From Nocardioides sp. TRM66260-LWL (GTDB lineage Bacteria > Actinomycetota > Actinomycetes > Propionibacteriales > Nocardioidaceae), in the NCBI RefSeq assembly GCF_020075545.1, contig NZ_JAIQZK010000003.1, forward strand, positions 186,001 to 250,000: DNA of 64,000 bases, read 5' to 3'. Of this stretch, positions 1-10,919 are shown in pieces. A program made the translations under genes and the position numbers. Below the pieces are notes generated by a model that saw nothing but the letters and a program-made list of their open reading frames with translations, was not told the DNA's origin and did not search any database. How positions within the stretch are numbered: the first letter of the stretch is position 1; each line of letters starts with the position of its first letter.

Positions 1-171
1 AAGGTCGGCGGCGCCGCGCGCCGCAGCGGCGGCGGCGCCCGCAAGGCCGCCGCGTCCGGTGGCGCGACCCCCGGCGAGATCCGCGCCTGGGCCGCCGAGA
101 ACGGCTACGACGTGCCCGAGCGCGGGCGCATCTCCGCCGAGGTCCGCAGCGCCTACGAGGCCGCCCACTGA
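1..171 (+). CDS. lsr2: Lsr2 nucleoid-associated protein, C-terminal part (5' end outside window)
   Basis: Only the last 56 codons are present. They begin with a Lys/Arg/Gly/Ala-rich linker and end in the compact Lsr2 DNA-binding domain (TPGEIRAWAAENGYDVPERG, then RISAEVRSAYEAA). The RGR tripeptide is the AT-hook-like loop that enters the minor groove in this family. Lsr2 is the actinobacterial H-NS analogue: it bridges AT-rich DNA and silences foreign genes. The next gene is clpC, the same neighbourhood as in mycobacteria, which supports the call. The dimerisation domain lies upstream of the window and cannot be checked. Confidence 0.93.
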   Translation, partial: KVGGAARRSGGGARKAAASGGATPGEIRAWAAENGYDVPERGRISAEVRSAYEAAH

Positions 172-198
172 CCTCGACCCGCACCGCCCCGGCGGCGT

Positions 199-212
199 GT
201 TCGCTCTCAGCG
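199..212 (+). promoter_or_regulatory. Candidate ClgR operator upstream of clpC
   Basis: The site reads GTTCGC, five bases, then GCG, the form recalled for the ClgR activator of clp genes in Streptomyces. The core CGCT-n3-AGCG is itself palindromic. It lies in the 164-bp gap between lsr2 and clpC, 124 bp before the clpC start, where an activator site would be expected. No clear -10 element was assigned downstream of it. Confidence 0.5.
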
Positions 213-335
213 GATGCGCCGCCGGTGCTTTCCGGGAACGCGTAGGGTGGCAGCGGGGTTGGAAGCCTCGTACGGGACGTCGGGCGACGTCCCCACCACA
301 CACGAGTCGCCCCATCAGAACGAGGAGCGTGGCGC

Positions 336-2843
<2,508 letters not shown>

Positions 2844-2860
2844 CCTCCCGCTGATCCACC

Positions 2861-2896
2861 CCGACGCCCCGTGCTCGTCCGAGCGCGGGGCGTCGG
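2861..2896 (+). terminator. Strong hairpin after clpC
   Basis: Two 17-base arms (2861-2877 and 2880-2896) pair with one G-T wobble around a 2-base loop, starting 17 bp after the clpC stop. There is no U-tract, as is usual for terminators in high-GC actinobacteria. Confidence 0.75.
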
Positions 2897-2921
2897 TGCG
2901 TCCGGGGTCGGCCGGCGCGAC

Positions 2922-3005
2922 AGGTTCGGCGGCTGACCGCTGAAGCTTCGGCGGCTGGCCGCCGAACCTGTCGGTGGGCGTTCGTAGGTTCGAACTCCCA
3001 CCGAC
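2922..3005. repeat. Palindromic intergenic element, site A (two 26-mers plus 36-mer)
   Basis: Two tandem 26-bp palindromes share 4 bp: 2922-2947 (arms AGGTTCGGCGG and CCGCTGAAGCT) and 2944-2969 (arms AGCTTCGGCGG and CCGCCGAACCT, loop CTGG). They abut a 36-bp hairpin at 2970-3005, with 15-base arms carrying one mismatch and loop TAGGTT. The block lies between the converging ends of clpC and mutY. It belongs to the same family as sites B, C and D at 10040, 23105 and 24081. It may act as a two-way terminator. Confidence 0.7.
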
Positions 3006-3022
3006 AGGTTCCGCACCTGAGG

Positions 3023-3892
3023 TCAGGGCAGCGCGTACGTCTCGGGTCCGGACCGGACGAGCAGGCCGTCGGCGAGCAGGCCCTCGAGGCAGCGCGTCCG
3101 CTGAGCGGCCTCGCCCCAGACGGCCTCCAGCGCGCTGACGTGCACGGGCCGATCGGCGTCGCGCACGACCGCGAGGAGTCGTCCGCGGCACTGCCGGTCG
3201 GTGCCGGCCCAGGCCTGGACGCGACGGGGCGGGCCGTCGTGGGCGGGACGGCCGGCGGCGACCCAGGCGCACTGTCCGACGATCGGGCAGGCGTCGCAGC
3301 GGGGGGAGGCGGCGGTGCACACCAGGGCGCCGAGCTCCATGACGGCCACGGCCCAGGTGGCGGCGGTCGGGGCGTCGTCGGGCAGCAGCGAGGCGGCGAG
3401 GTCGCGCTCGGCGCGCGTGACGGACGCGGGGGCGAGCTCCGTGCCGGAGACGGCCCGGGCGAGCACGCGTCGCACGTTCGTGTCGAGCACGACGTGACGC
3501 CGACCGTAGGCGAAGGACGCGATGGCGGCGGCGGTGTAGTCGCCGACGCCGGGCAGCGTGATCAGGTCGTCGTACGCGTCGGGCACCTCGCCGCCGTGGC
3601 GCTCGACGATCGCCGTGGCCGCGGCGTGCAGGCGCAGGGCGCGGCGGGGGTAGCCGAGACGCCCCCAGGCGCGCACCGCCTCGCCGGCGGGCTCGGCGGC
3701 CAGGGCGGCCGGCGTGGGCCAGCGCTCCAGCCAGGCCTCGTGCACGGGCAGCACGCGGGCGACGGGGGTCTGCTGCAGCATGAGCTCCGAGACCATCACC
3801 GACCACGCCGACGCCTCGGGCCGGCGCCAGGGCAGGTCGCGCTGGTGCGCGTCGTACCAGGCGAGCACCGGCTCGTGCAGGGGATGGCTCAT
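3023..3892 (-). CDS. mutY: MutY, A/G-specific adenine glycosylase
   Basis: Predicted 289-residue base-excision glycosylase that removes adenine mispaired with 8-oxoguanine. Visible marks: the catalytic-Glu helix SELMLQQTPVARV, the helix-hairpin-helix LPGVGDYTAAAIASFA with the catalytic Asp in VVLDTNVRRVLAR, and the iron-sulphur ligands in the spacing C-x6-C-x2-C-x5-C (CTAASPRCDACPIVGQC). The C-terminal NUDIX-like domain of longer MutY proteins is reduced, as is common in actinobacteria. I chose the ATG at 3892 because a GAGAAT hexamer sits 7 bp upstream (possible leaderless start). An in-frame ATG at 3901 is the alternative. The gene converges on clpC and diverges from the membrane protein at 3971. 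Confidence 0.94.
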   Translation of the reverse strand: MSHPLHEPVLAWYDAHQRDLPWRRPEASAWSVMVSELMLQQTPVARVLPVHEAWLERWPTPAALAAEPAGEAVRAWGRLGYPRRALRLHAAATAIVERHGGEVPDAYDDLITLPGVGDYTAAAIASFAYGRRHVVLDTNVRRVLARAVSGTELAPASVTRAERDLAASLLPDDAPTAATWAVAVMELGALVCTAASPRCDACPIVGQCAWVAAGRPAHDGPPRRVQAWAGTDRQCRGRLLAVVRDADRPVHVSALEAVWGEAAQRTRCLEGLLADGLLVRSGPETYALP

Positions 3893-3958
3893 CGCCGCCA
3901 TTCTCGCGGGTCGGCGCCGGCCCCGGAGTGGCGCCCCCGCGATCGGCGTCGCGCTGAC

Positions 3959-3964
3959 TACCGT
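3959..3964 (+). promoter_or_regulatory. Candidate -10 element, leaderless start at 3971
   Basis: TACCGT ends 6 bp before the ATG at 3971, matching the TANNNT-N6 arrangement seen before several other genes here. Confidence 0.5.
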
Positions 3965-3970
3965 GCCCGC

Positions 3971-4750
3971 ATGACCACGCGCGGCCTCACCCGGGGACCC
4001 CTGCCGTCGTCGGTCTACTGGCGTCGGCGCGCGCTCGTCGGCGTGGTGGCCGCGCTGCTCGTCGTCGGCATCGCCCAGCTGCTCGGCGCCGGTGGCTCCG
4101 GCTCCGGCTCTGGACAGCCCGACGGCTCGGCCCAGCTGGTGGGCGCCCCGGCCTCGTCGTCCGCACCGGCCGGAACGTCCTCCCCGTCGCCGACCGCGCG
4201 ACCGACCCGCGCGGCGCGTCCGCGGACGAGCCCGACGCCGCTCGCCGAGCCGACCGGCGTGTGCCGCGACCGCGACGTCAAGGTCGTGCCGACCGTCGAG
4301 CGCCCCGAGGCCGGGCGCGACGTCGTCATCACGCTGTCGCTGCGCACCGACACGACCCCGGCCTGCACCTGGAGCCCGTCGGCGCAGCACCTGACGGTGA
4401 AGATCAGCCGGGCGGCGGACGACGTGTGGTCGAGCCGGCAGTGCCCCGGTGCCCTGCCCGGCGGCGAGGTGACGGTGCGTCAGGCCGTGGCCACCCGGGT
4501 GCGGGTCGTGTGGAACGGCCGACTCTCCGACGACGAGTGCAGCCGGCTGACCGCCTGGGCGCTCCCGGCCACCTACCGGGTCGCCGCCGCGGCCTTCGCC
4601 GGCGAGCCCGCCACGGCGCGGTTCCAGCTCGGGACCCCGGGACCGGTCGTCGTCACGCGTACCGCCAGCCCGACGGCGACGCCCAGCGGCAGACCCAGCA
4701 GCAAGCCGAGCGGCAGGCCCAGCAAGCCGAGCAGCACCCCGGCCCGCTGA
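3971..4750 (+). CDS. Membrane-anchored extracytoplasmic protein of unknown function
   Basis: A 259-residue protein with a short basic N-terminus and one membrane helix (RALVGVVAALLVVGIAQLLG, about residues 20-40). A long Gly/Ser/Pro/Thr-rich linker follows, then a globular domain of about 120 residues that begins at GVCRDRDVKVVPTVERPEAG and looks rich in beta-strands. The tail is a low-complexity Ser/Pro/Lys repeat (SGRPSSKPSGRPSKPSS). The domain has four cysteines (GVCRD, PACTW, RQCPG, DECSR) that could form two disulphides outside the cell. The fold suggests an Ig-like or DUF4232-like accessory domain, but I do not recognise it firmly. Its stop is 6 bp from the converging disA stop. Confidence 0.85.
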   Translation: MTTRGLTRGPLPSSVYWRRRALVGVVAALLVVGIAQLLGAGGSGSGSGQPDGSAQLVGAPASSSAPAGTSSPSPTARPTRAARPRTSPTPLAEPTGVCRDRDVKVVPTVERPEAGRDVVITLSLRTDTTPACTWSPSAQHLTVKISRAADDVWSSRQCPGALPGGEVTVRQAVATRVRVVWNGRLSDDECSRLTAWALPATYRVAAAAFAGEPATARFQLGTPGPVVVTRTASPTATPSGRPSSKPSGRPSKPSSTPAR

Positions 4751-4756
4751 CCGGGC

Positions 4757-5842
4757 TCAGACGTACCGCTCCAGGATGCTCGACTCGGCGAGCCGCGAGA
4801 GACCCTCGCGCACGCTGCGCGCGCGCAGCTCGCCGACGCCGTCGACGGCCTGGAGGTCGTCGATGCCCGCGGACAGCAGCTTCTGCAGGGTGCCGAAGTG
4901 GTCGACGAGTCGGTCGACGACCGCGCCCGGCAGGCGCGGCACCTTGGCCAGCAGGCGGTAGCCGCGGGGTGCGACGGCGCCGTCGAGGTGCTCGCCGTCG
5001 CCGAGGCCGAGCACCCGGGCCATCGAGCCGGGGTCGACCAGCTCGGTGGGGGAGAGCTCCCCGAGGCGGGCGATCAGCTGGTCGGGGCCCTTGGTGCGTC
5101 GTCCGGTGGGGAGGTAGTCGCGGATGACCAGCTCGCGCTCGGCGTCGACGCCGGAGATGAGCTCCTCGAGCTGCAGCGACAGCAGCCGGCCGTCCGTGCC
5201 GAGCTCGAGCACGTAGTCCTCGATCTCGCGGGCGATGCGGATGACCATCTCGAGGCGCTGGGCCACCACGGCGACGTCGCGCACCGTGACGAGGTCCTCG
5301 ATCTCGAGCGCGGAGAGGGTGCTGGAGACCTCGTCGAGACGCTGCTTGTACCGCTCGAGGGTGGCGAGGGCCTGGTTGGCGCGGGAGAGGATCTGACCGG
5401 AGTCCTCGAGCACGTGCCGGGTGTCGCCCACGTAGGCGGCGATGATCTGCATCGACTGCGAGACCGAGATGACCGGGAAGCCGGTCTGCTTGGCGACGCG
5501 GTCGGCGGTGCGGTGCCGGGTGCCGGTCTCCTCGGTCGGGATGGTGTGGTCGGGCATCAGGTGCACCGCGGCCCGGATGATGCGGGTGAGGTCCTTGTCG
5601 ACGATGATCGCGCCGTCCATCTTCGCCAGCTCGCGCAGGCCGGTGGCGGTGAACGGGACGTCGAGGTGGAAGCCGCCGGTGGAGATCGACTCGACGGTCT
5701 TGTCGTGCCCGACGACGATCAGCGCGCCGGTGCGTCCGCGGAGGATGCGCTCCAGCCCGTCGCGCAGGCTGGTGCCGGGTGCGATCGAGGCCAGCACCGC
5801 CCGGAGGCGGAGGTTCTCGTCGGAGCGTTCGGTGGCGGCCAC
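4757..5842 (-). CDS. disA: DisA, DNA integrity scanning diadenylate cyclase
   Basis: Predicted 361-residue enzyme that makes cyclic di-AMP from two ATP and stops when bound to branched DNA. The N-terminal DAC domain shows the DGA motif (residues 76-78 in KMDGAIIVDKD) and the RHR motif (109-111 in GTRHRTADR), both needed for catalysis. A helical spine follows and then a C-terminal helix-hairpin-helix DNA-binding domain (LQAVDGVGELRARSVREGL). Length is typical. The GTG start at 5842 follows a GAGGGA ribosome-binding site. It lies just downstream of radA on the same strand (37-bp gap), a widely conserved pairing in which RadA/Sms modulates DisA, so co-transcription is likely. Confidence 0.96.
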   Translation of the reverse strand: MAATERSDENLRLRAVLASIAPGTSLRDGLERILRGRTGALIVVGHDKTVESISTGGFHLDVPFTATGLRELAKMDGAIIVDKDLTRIIRAAVHLMPDHTIPTEETGTRHRTADRVAKQTGFPVISVSQSMQIIAAYVGDTRHVLEDSGQILSRANQALATLERYKQRLDEVSSTLSALEIEDLVTVRDVAVVAQRLEMVIRIAREIEDYVLELGTDGRLLSLQLEELISGVDAERELVIRDYLPTGRRTKGPDQLIARLGELSPTELVDPGSMARVLGLGDGEHLDGAVAPRGYRLLAKVPRLPGAVVDRLVDHFGTLQKLLSAGIDDLQAVDGVGELRARSVREGLSRLAESSILERYV

Positions 5843-5879
5843 GGGATCCCTCTTCCTGGCGCGGGCGTCTGGGGGAACT

Positions 5880-7337
5880 CTAGTGGTCGTCGGGCTGGCG
5901 GACCGGCCGCGGCCGCGGCGAGGCGTCGAGCGCGGTGAGCGCCTGGTGGATCGTGGAGACCTCGACGACGTGGGCGGGCACCGCCCCGAGCCGCAGGTCG
6001 CGCACGGCCTCGCGGGTGCCGGCCGGCACCAGGATGCGGCCGTGCCCGAGGCGCGCGGCCTCGGCGATGCGCTGGCCGGCCATCGTGACGCGACGGATGT
6101 CGCCGGACAGCGAGACCTCGCCGATCGCGGCGACGTCGAGCGGCAGCGGCTTGCCGGTGGCGGCGGAGGCGATGGCCAGGCAGATGGCGAGGTCGCTGGC
6201 GGGGTCGGAGGAGCGCATGCCGCCGACCGTGGCGGCGTAGACGTCCTTGTCGGCCAGCCGCAGGCCGGCGATGCGCTCGGTGACGGCGATCAGCATCGCC
6301 ACCCGGGCGGAGTCGAGCCCGCTGACCCCGCGGCGGGGGTTCGGCGTGCCGCTGGGCGAGACCAGCGCCTGCATCTCGGCGAGCAGGGGACGCCGGCCCT
6401 CGACGGTGACGGTGATGCAGGTGCCGGCCACCGGCTCGTCGCGGACGCCCCGGAACAGGCTGGACGGATCGGGCACCTCGACCATGCCAGCGTCGGTCTG
6501 CTCGAAGCAGGCGACCTCGTCGGCGGGGCCGAAGCGGTTCTTGACCGCGCGGAGCAGGCGCAGCGGGGTCTGCCGGTCGCCGTCGAGGGAGAGCGTGGTG
6601 TCGACGACGTGCTCGAGCGCCCGCGGGCCCGCGACCGTGGACTCCTTGGTGACCTGGCCGACCAGGCACACCGCGATGCCGCGGGCCTTGGCGAGCCGGG
6701 TGAGCGTGGAGGCGACCTCCATGACCTGCGCGACGCCGCCGGCCCGTCCCTCGACGTCGGCCGAGGCGACGGTCTGCACGGAGTCGAGGATCATCAGCGC
6801 GACGTCGGGCCCGAGCGCGTCGAGGTGGCCGATGGCCTGGGCGAGGTCGTTGCCGTCGGCGAGGTAGACCTGCTCGTGGGTGGCGCCGATGCGCCGGGCC
6901 CGGGTGGCGATCTGGTGCACCGACTCCTCGCCGGAGACGTAGAGCACCGGACGCCCGGTGGCGCGGGCGACCGCGTCGGCGGTGGTGAGCAGCAGCGTCG
7001 ACTTGCCGGCGCCCGGCTCGCCCGACAGGAGCAGCACCTGGCCGGTGACCAGCCCGCCGCCGAGCACGCGGTCGAACTCAGCCAGTCCCGTGCCCACCCG
7101 CGGCCCGACCTCGGCCTCGGAGATGTCGGTGAGCCGGCGGGCCGGACGCGCCGGCGTGGTGCCGGCGCCGGAGGCGCGCAGGCCGACGGCGGCGGTGGCG
7201 GCCGGGGCCGCCTCGGCGAGGGTGCCGAACTCGGCGCACTTGGGGCAGCGGCCGTACCAGGTGCCGAACTCCGCGCCGCAGCCGCCGCAGACGAAGCTCT
7301 TGCGCGGGCGGGCGCGGGACGAGGCGGACGGGCTCAC
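5880..7337 (-). CDS. radA: RadA (Sms), DNA repair ATPase
   Basis: Predicted 485-residue RecA-like branch-migration ATPase. It has an N-terminal four-cysteine zinc finger (C17, C20, C31, C34 in CGGCGAEFGTWYGRCPKC), Walker A GEPGAGKST (106-114), Walker B VALMILDSVQT, the RadA-specific KNRFG motif (VKNRFGPADEV) and a C-terminal Lon-like domain without protease function. I chose the GTG at 7337 because TACGGT lies 7 bp upstream; an in-frame GTG at 7346 would add three residues. It heads a probable radA-disA operon and is divergent from the LacI-type gene. Confidence 0.95.
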   Translation of the reverse strand: MSPSASSRARPRKSFVCGGCGAEFGTWYGRCPKCAEFGTLAEAAPAATAAVGLRASGAGTTPARPARRLTDISEAEVGPRVGTGLAEFDRVLGGGLVTGQVLLLSGEPGAGKSTLLLTTADAVARATGRPVLYVSGEESVHQIATRARRIGATHEQVYLADGNDLAQAIGHLDALGPDVALMILDSVQTVASADVEGRAGGVAQVMEVASTLTRLAKARGIAVCLVGQVTKESTVAGPRALEHVVDTTLSLDGDRQTPLRLLRAVKNRFGPADEVACFEQTDAGMVEVPDPSSLFRGVRDEPVAGTCITVTVEGRRPLLAEMQALVSPSGTPNPRRGVSGLDSARVAMLIAVTERIAGLRLADKDVYAATVGGMRSSDPASDLAICLAIASAATGKPLPLDVAAIGEVSLSGDIRRVTMAGQRIAEAARLGHGRILVPAGTREAVRDLRLGAVPAHVVEVSTIHQALTALDASPRPRPVRQPDDH

Positions 7338-7344
7338 GCGGCTC

Positions 7345-7350
7345 ACCGTA
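7345..7350 (-). promoter_or_regulatory. Candidate -10 element for radA
   Basis: On the minus strand TACGGT is followed by 7 bp and then the GTG start at 7337. This suggests a leaderless radA transcript. Confidence 0.5.
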
Positions 7351-7408
7351 GACGAGCGCGCCGACAGTGCCGGACGGACGCCTGCCGACCGCGGGGCTCG
7401 GGCGGGAC

Positions 7409-7431
7409 TATCCTTCGACTGGAACGATCCA
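7409..7431 (+). promoter_or_regulatory. Candidate promoter with overlapping LacI-type operator
   Basis: TATCCT (7409-7414) resembles a -10 element. Six bases on, at the expected transcription start, is TGGAACGATCCA (7420-7431): a 12-bp imperfect palindrome with a central CpG, matching 10 of 12 positions. That is the usual form of LacI/GalR-family operators. The position suggests that the regulator at 7464 represses its own gene. Confidence 0.5.
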
Positions 7432-7463
7432 AGCCGGACGGGCACGACCAGAGGAGGCGCGCG

Positions 7464-8504
7464 GTGAGCGGTCCGACCCGCATCCCCGGACGCGTGCCGG
7501 CGGCTCCGCCGACCCTGGCCGACGTCGCCGAGCGGGCCGGCGTCTCGCGTCAGACGGTGTCGAACGCGGTCAACAACCCCGAGCTGCTGCGGCCCGACAC
7601 CCTCACGCGCGTGCAGGAGGCGATCGCCGAGCTGGGCTACCTGCCCAACCGCGCCGCCCGCAACCTGCGCACCCGCTCGTCGCACCTGATCGGCCTGCGG
7701 TTCAGCCCCGCGCAGGAGGGCACGGCGAACGCGACGATGGACCGCTTCGTCCACTCCCTCGTCGAGACCTCCCGCGAGGCCGGCTACCACGTGCTGCTCT
7801 TCTCCGGGGACCCCCGCGACCCGCTGGCCGGCTACGACGACCTGCTCCGCTCGACGGCGGTCGACGCCTTCGTCGTCACCGACACCTACCTGGGCAACCC
7901 GCAGGCCCGGTGGCTGGAGACCCGGCGGGCGCCGTTCGTCGCCTTCGGGCGGCCCTGGGACAAGCCGGACGCCCCCCATGCGTGGGTCGACGTCGACGGC
8001 GCCGCCGGCTGCGAGCTGGCCACGACCCACCTGATCGAGCGCGGCCACCGGCGGATCGCCTGGATCGGCTGGCGCAAGGACTCCTGGATCGGCGAGGACC
8101 GCCGCGCCGGCTGGACCCGCGCCATGCGCGCCCACGGGCTGGCCACCACCGGTCTGGCCTCGCGGGTCGAGGACACCGTGCACAGCGGCCGCAGCGCCAG
8201 CGCGGTGCTGCTCGACGAGGCCGACCCCACGGCGTTCGTCTGCGCGTCCGACACCCTCGCGATGGGCGTGCTGCACACCCTCGAGGAGCGCGGGCGGACG
8301 CCGGGTCGCGACGTCGCGGTCGTCGGGTTCGACGACTCCCAGGTCGCCCAGGTGGTGCGGCCCGGGCTGACGTCGGTGCGCCAGCCGCTGGAGCAGGTGG
8401 CCGTGGAGATCGTCGAGGCGCTCTCGGGGCTGCTCGGGCACCCGCCGCGGCCCCCGCGTCAGGTGCTGCTGACCCCGACCCTGGCGCTGCGCGGCTCGTC
8501 CTGA
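7464..8504 (+). CDS. LacI-family transcriptional regulator
   Basis: A 346-residue regulator. The N-terminal helix-turn-helix and hinge are typical (TLADVAERAGVSRQTVSNAV, then LGYLPNRAARNLRTRSS), and a periplasmic-binding-protein-like sensor domain follows, ending with AVVGFDDSQVAQVVRPGLTS. Such proteins usually bind a sugar and control carbohydrate genes, but no transporter or catabolic gene is adjacent, so the ligand is unknown. The GTG start follows a clear GAGGAGG ribosome-binding site (7451-7457). An operator-like palindrome at 7420-7431 suggests autoregulation. Confidence 0.92.
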   Translation: MSGPTRIPGRVPAAPPTLADVAERAGVSRQTVSNAVNNPELLRPDTLTRVQEAIAELGYLPNRAARNLRTRSSHLIGLRFSPAQEGTANATMDRFVHSLVETSREAGYHVLLFSGDPRDPLAGYDDLLRSTAVDAFVVTDTYLGNPQARWLETRRAPFVAFGRPWDKPDAPHAWVDVDGAAGCELATTHLIERGHRRIAWIGWRKDSWIGEDRRAGWTRAMRAHGLATTGLASRVEDTVHSGRSASAVLLDEADPTAFVCASDTLAMGVLHTLEERGRTPGRDVAVVGFDDSQVAQVVRPGLTSVRQPLEQVAVEIVEALSGLLGHPPRPPRQVLLTPTLALRGSS

Positions 8505-8517
8505 GCGGACGCGCTGC

Positions 8518-9273
8518 TCAGAACGTGCGCCACCAGAGGTTGACCGCGTAGTCGACCTCGAGCCCGCCCGCCCCCGCCTGCTCGCCGTGGGCGGCGTGCT
8601 CGGCGAGGGCCTGCTCGGCCGCGGCGGGCGGGAGCTCGAGCCGGACGACGGCCTCGAGGTCCTCGGGACGCTCGAACCGCCAGCCCATGTCGATCTGTCG
8701 CCGGCTCCAGCCGTGCCGCGCCCAGAACCGCTCGATCGTCGACGGCTCGGGCAGGTGCGGGAAGCCGCGCCGGAACCAGTGGCCGAAGGTGGAGCGGGAG
8801 CCGTCGTTGTCGATGACGAACGCGACCCCGCCGCGACGCACCACGCGCTGCAGCTCGCGCAGGCCCGGCTCGCAGCCCGGGCCGAAGAAGTACGCCCAGC
8901 GCACGTGCACGACGTCGACCGCGCCGTCGGGCAGCGGGACGTCCTGGGCGGTGCCGGGAAGCAGGCTCACCCGTGCCGGGTCGGCGACCCGGCGACGCAC
9001 CCGGCGGCGCGCGAGCGCGAGCAGGTCGGGATGCGGCTCGACGCCGACCACCCGCGCGGCCGCGCCGGGCTCGGCGGCCCAGCGGGGCAGGTGGAAGCCG
9101 GTGCCGCAGCCGAGGTCGAGCAGGGTGCGTCCGGACCAGTCGCCGAGCTCGCGCATCGCCGCCTCGAGGCGTCCGTGCGGGTCGGCGGCCCGGTTCTCGA
9201 TCTCGTAGACGTCGGGGTGGTCCCAGATGTTCGGGCTGCGGACGGCGCCGCGCGGCAGCCGCGGCCCGCTCAC
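8518..9273 (-). CDS. Class I SAM-dependent methyltransferase
   Basis: A 251-residue protein with the SAM-binding motif LLDLGCGTGFHLPRW (motif I), an acidic residue ending the next strand (VVGVEPHPD), and the AVDVVHVRWAYFFGPG region of motif IV. This is the Methyltransf_11 type. The conserved N-terminus SPNIWDHPDVYEIENRA supports the long GTG start at 9273. The substrate is unknown. It lies 27 bp downstream of the glyoxalase-like gene on the same strand and is probably co-transcribed with it. It converges with the LacI-family gene (13-bp gap). Confidence 0.88.
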   Translation of the reverse strand: MSGPRLPRGAVRSPNIWDHPDVYEIENRAADPHGRLEAAMRELGDWSGRTLLDLGCGTGFHLPRWAAEPGAAARVVGVEPHPDLLALARRRVRRRVADPARVSLLPGTAQDVPLPDGAVDVVHVRWAYFFGPGCEPGLRELQRVVRRGGVAFVIDNDGSRSTFGHWFRRGFPHLPEPSTIERFWARHGWSRRQIDMGWRFERPEDLEAVVRLELPPAAAEQALAEHAAHGEQAGAGGLEVDYAVNLWWRTF

Positions 9274-9300
9274 GCGGGCCGCCGGGACGGCGTCACGGAC

Positions 9301-9939
9301 TCAGAGACGGACGAGGCCGTTCGGGGTCTGGATCTGCGCGGCGATGATGCCGGGGGTGCCGTGCGGGGCGACCCACTCGACCTTGACGTCCTCCAGCGGC
9401 GCCTCGACCGACTCGCCGAGCCACTCGCTCACCCGCTGCGGGTCGCCGGCGATCTCGAGGCAGGCCAGCGAGAACTCGCCGGTGCTGCCCGAGCCGGGGT
9501 GCAGCTCGGCCGGCACCTCCCACTGGATGAAGTAGGGCAGCTGCGGGTCGGCGATCAGGCCGTTGATGCCGATCTGCTTCCAGCGCAGCTCGGCGCCGTC
9601 GGGACGGTGGCGGCTGCCCTTCGCGGCGGGACGGCCCAGGCGCGCCTCGGGCGTGGAGATGTCGTCGACCGCCACGGCCCAGCCCAGCCAGCCGCCGCCG
9701 AGGGCGCTGCGGGCGCGGACGGCCTGGCCGAAGGGGGCCTTGTCGGACGCCGGGTGGTCGAGCACCTCGACGATCTCGAGATAGGTGCCCGCCGCGAGCG
9801 GGAGGATGACGTTGCGGGTGCCGAACCGCGGGTGCACGCCGCCGTCGGCGAAGTCGGCGCCCAGGAGGCCGCCGATGCGGGCCGCGGTGCCGGCGAGTCC
9901 GTCGGGTCCGGCGGCGTAGGAGAGGTGGTCCAGGCGCAT
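9301..9939 (-). CDS. Glyoxalase-like (VOC superfamily) domain protein
   Basis: A 212-residue protein beginning [20 protein letters not shown], the start typical of the glyoxalase-like domain family. It continues with paired beta-alpha-beta-beta-beta units ([20 protein letters not shown] and [15 protein letters not shown]). Members are metal-dependent lyases, isomerases or dioxygenases, or binding proteins without catalysis. No substrate can be assigned. The ATG at 9939 is preceded by CAGAAT and 6 bp, consistent with a leaderless start. The methyltransferase follows it directly. Confidence 0.85.
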   Translation of the reverse strand: MRLDHLSYAAGPDGLAGTAARIGGLLGADFADGGVHPRFGTRNVILPLAAGTYLEIVEVLDHPASDKAPFGQAVRARSALGGGWLGWAVAVDDISTPEARLGRPAAKGSRHRPDGAELRWKQIGINGLIADPQLPYFIQWEVPAELHPGSGSTGEFSLACLEIAGDPQRVSEWLGESVEAPLEDVKVEWVAPHGTPGIIAAQIQTPNGLVRL

Positions 9940-10039
9940 GCCTAGATTCTGAACACGTCCTGAGAGCGGCTCGACGCCGGGGTGCGGGTCTCTTGACGTC
10001 GAGAGGTTCGGTGGGGCGGGTGGGGTGCGTGGGATCGGC

Positions 10040-10106
10040 AGTTTCGGCGGTCGGCCGCCGAAACTTTCGCGGCGCGCGCCAGTTTCATCGGCCAGCCGAT
10101 GAAACT
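10040..10106. repeat. Palindromic intergenic element, site B (two 26-mers)
   Basis: Two 26-bp palindromes lie 15 bp apart. 10040-10065 has arms AGTTTCGGCGG and CCGCCGAAACT with loop TCGG. 10081-10106 has arms AGTTTCATCGG and CCGATGAAACT with loop CCAG. The two copies differ at arm positions 7-8 (GG versus AT) and the opposite arm changes to match. They lie directly after the stop of the cysteine-rich gene at 10113. No 36-bp partner hairpin is seen here. Confidence 0.75.
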
Positions 10107-10112
10107 GGCGGC

Positions 10113-10880
10113 CTACGCCCGCGGATCGGCCGGGTGCAGCGCGAGCAGCGAGCGCGAGCGCAGGTGCCGGTCGCAGTGGACGACCAGCTCGTCGTAGGCG
10201 GCCCGACCCATCAGCGCCACCAGCTCGGCGGCATGGGTGAGGTACACCGGCTCGGGGGCGACGTGGGCCTCGGTGTTGCCCGAGCAGTACCAGTCGAGGT
10301 CGTGGCCGCCCGGCCCCCAGCCGCGCCGGTCGTACTCGCCGATGCCGACCTCGGTGTAGGAGGTGCCGTCCATCCGCTCGACCTCGCGGAAGGTGCGGCG
10401 GATCGGCAGCTGCCAGCACACGTCGGGCTTGGTCTCCAGCGGGTGGCGTCCCTCCCGCAGGGCCAGGGCGTGCAGCGCGCAGCCTTCGCCGGCGGGGTGG
10501 TCGGCACGGTTGGCGAACACGCACGCCTGCTGGCCGTCGTCGTGCCGCGCGACGCGGGTCTTGCGCTCGCCGTCGTCGTCCATCTCGACCCAGTCGCGGG
10601 TGCGCACGGCGCGGCCGGGGTGCCGCTGCCACAGCTCGAGGGTGAGCCGGGCGACGAAGCCGGCGACGCGCGTCTCGTCGTCGCGGTCGGCGAAGTGGGC
10701 GCCGAGGGTGCAGCAGCCGACGTCGGGGGAGTCGGCGTAGATGCCGGCGCAGCCCGAGCCGAACACGCAGGCGTAGGACGAGGTGAGCCAGGTGAGGTCG
10801 CAGCGCAGCACCTCGGACTCGTCGTCGGGGTTGACGAACTCGACCCACGCGCGGGGGAAGTCCAGGCTCACTTCGGGCAC
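10113..10880 (-). CDS. Conserved cysteine-rich actinobacterial protein, function unknown
   Basis: A 255-residue protein beginning [20 protein letters not shown]. It has many Cys and His residues in short motifs: [61 protein letters not shown] and HCDRHL. The spread of cysteines suggests a metal or iron-sulphur site. I recall similar proteins annotated as hypothetical in many actinobacteria but know no tested function. The GTG at 10880 is chosen because TACAGT lies 6 bp upstream. It is divergent from ppx. Confidence 0.85.
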   Translation of the reverse strand: MPEVSLDFPRAWVEFVNPDDESEVLRCDLTWLTSSYACVFGSGCAGIYADSPDVGCCTLGAHFADRDDETRVAGFVARLTLELWQRHPGRAVRTRDWVEMDDDGERKTRVARHDDGQQACVFANRADHPAGEGCALHALALREGRHPLETKPDVCWQLPIRRTFREVERMDGTSYTEVGIGEYDRRGWGPGGHDLDWYCSGNTEAHVAPEPVYLTHAAELVALMGRAAYDELVVHCDRHLRSRSLLALHPADPRA

Positions 10881-10886
10881 CGCGTC

Positions 10887-10913
10887 ACTGTACGCAGCCG
10901 CGGCCAGTACGTT
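10887..10913. promoter_or_regulatory. Divergent -10 pair between the cysteine-rich gene and ppx
   Basis: Minus strand: TACAGT (10887-10892), 6 bp before GTG 10880. Plus strand: TACGTT (10908-10913), 6 bp before ATG 10920. The hexamers point away from each other across 15 bp, so each promoter's -35 region must overlap the other's -10. Confidence 0.5.
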
Positions 10914-10919
10914 GGGGTC

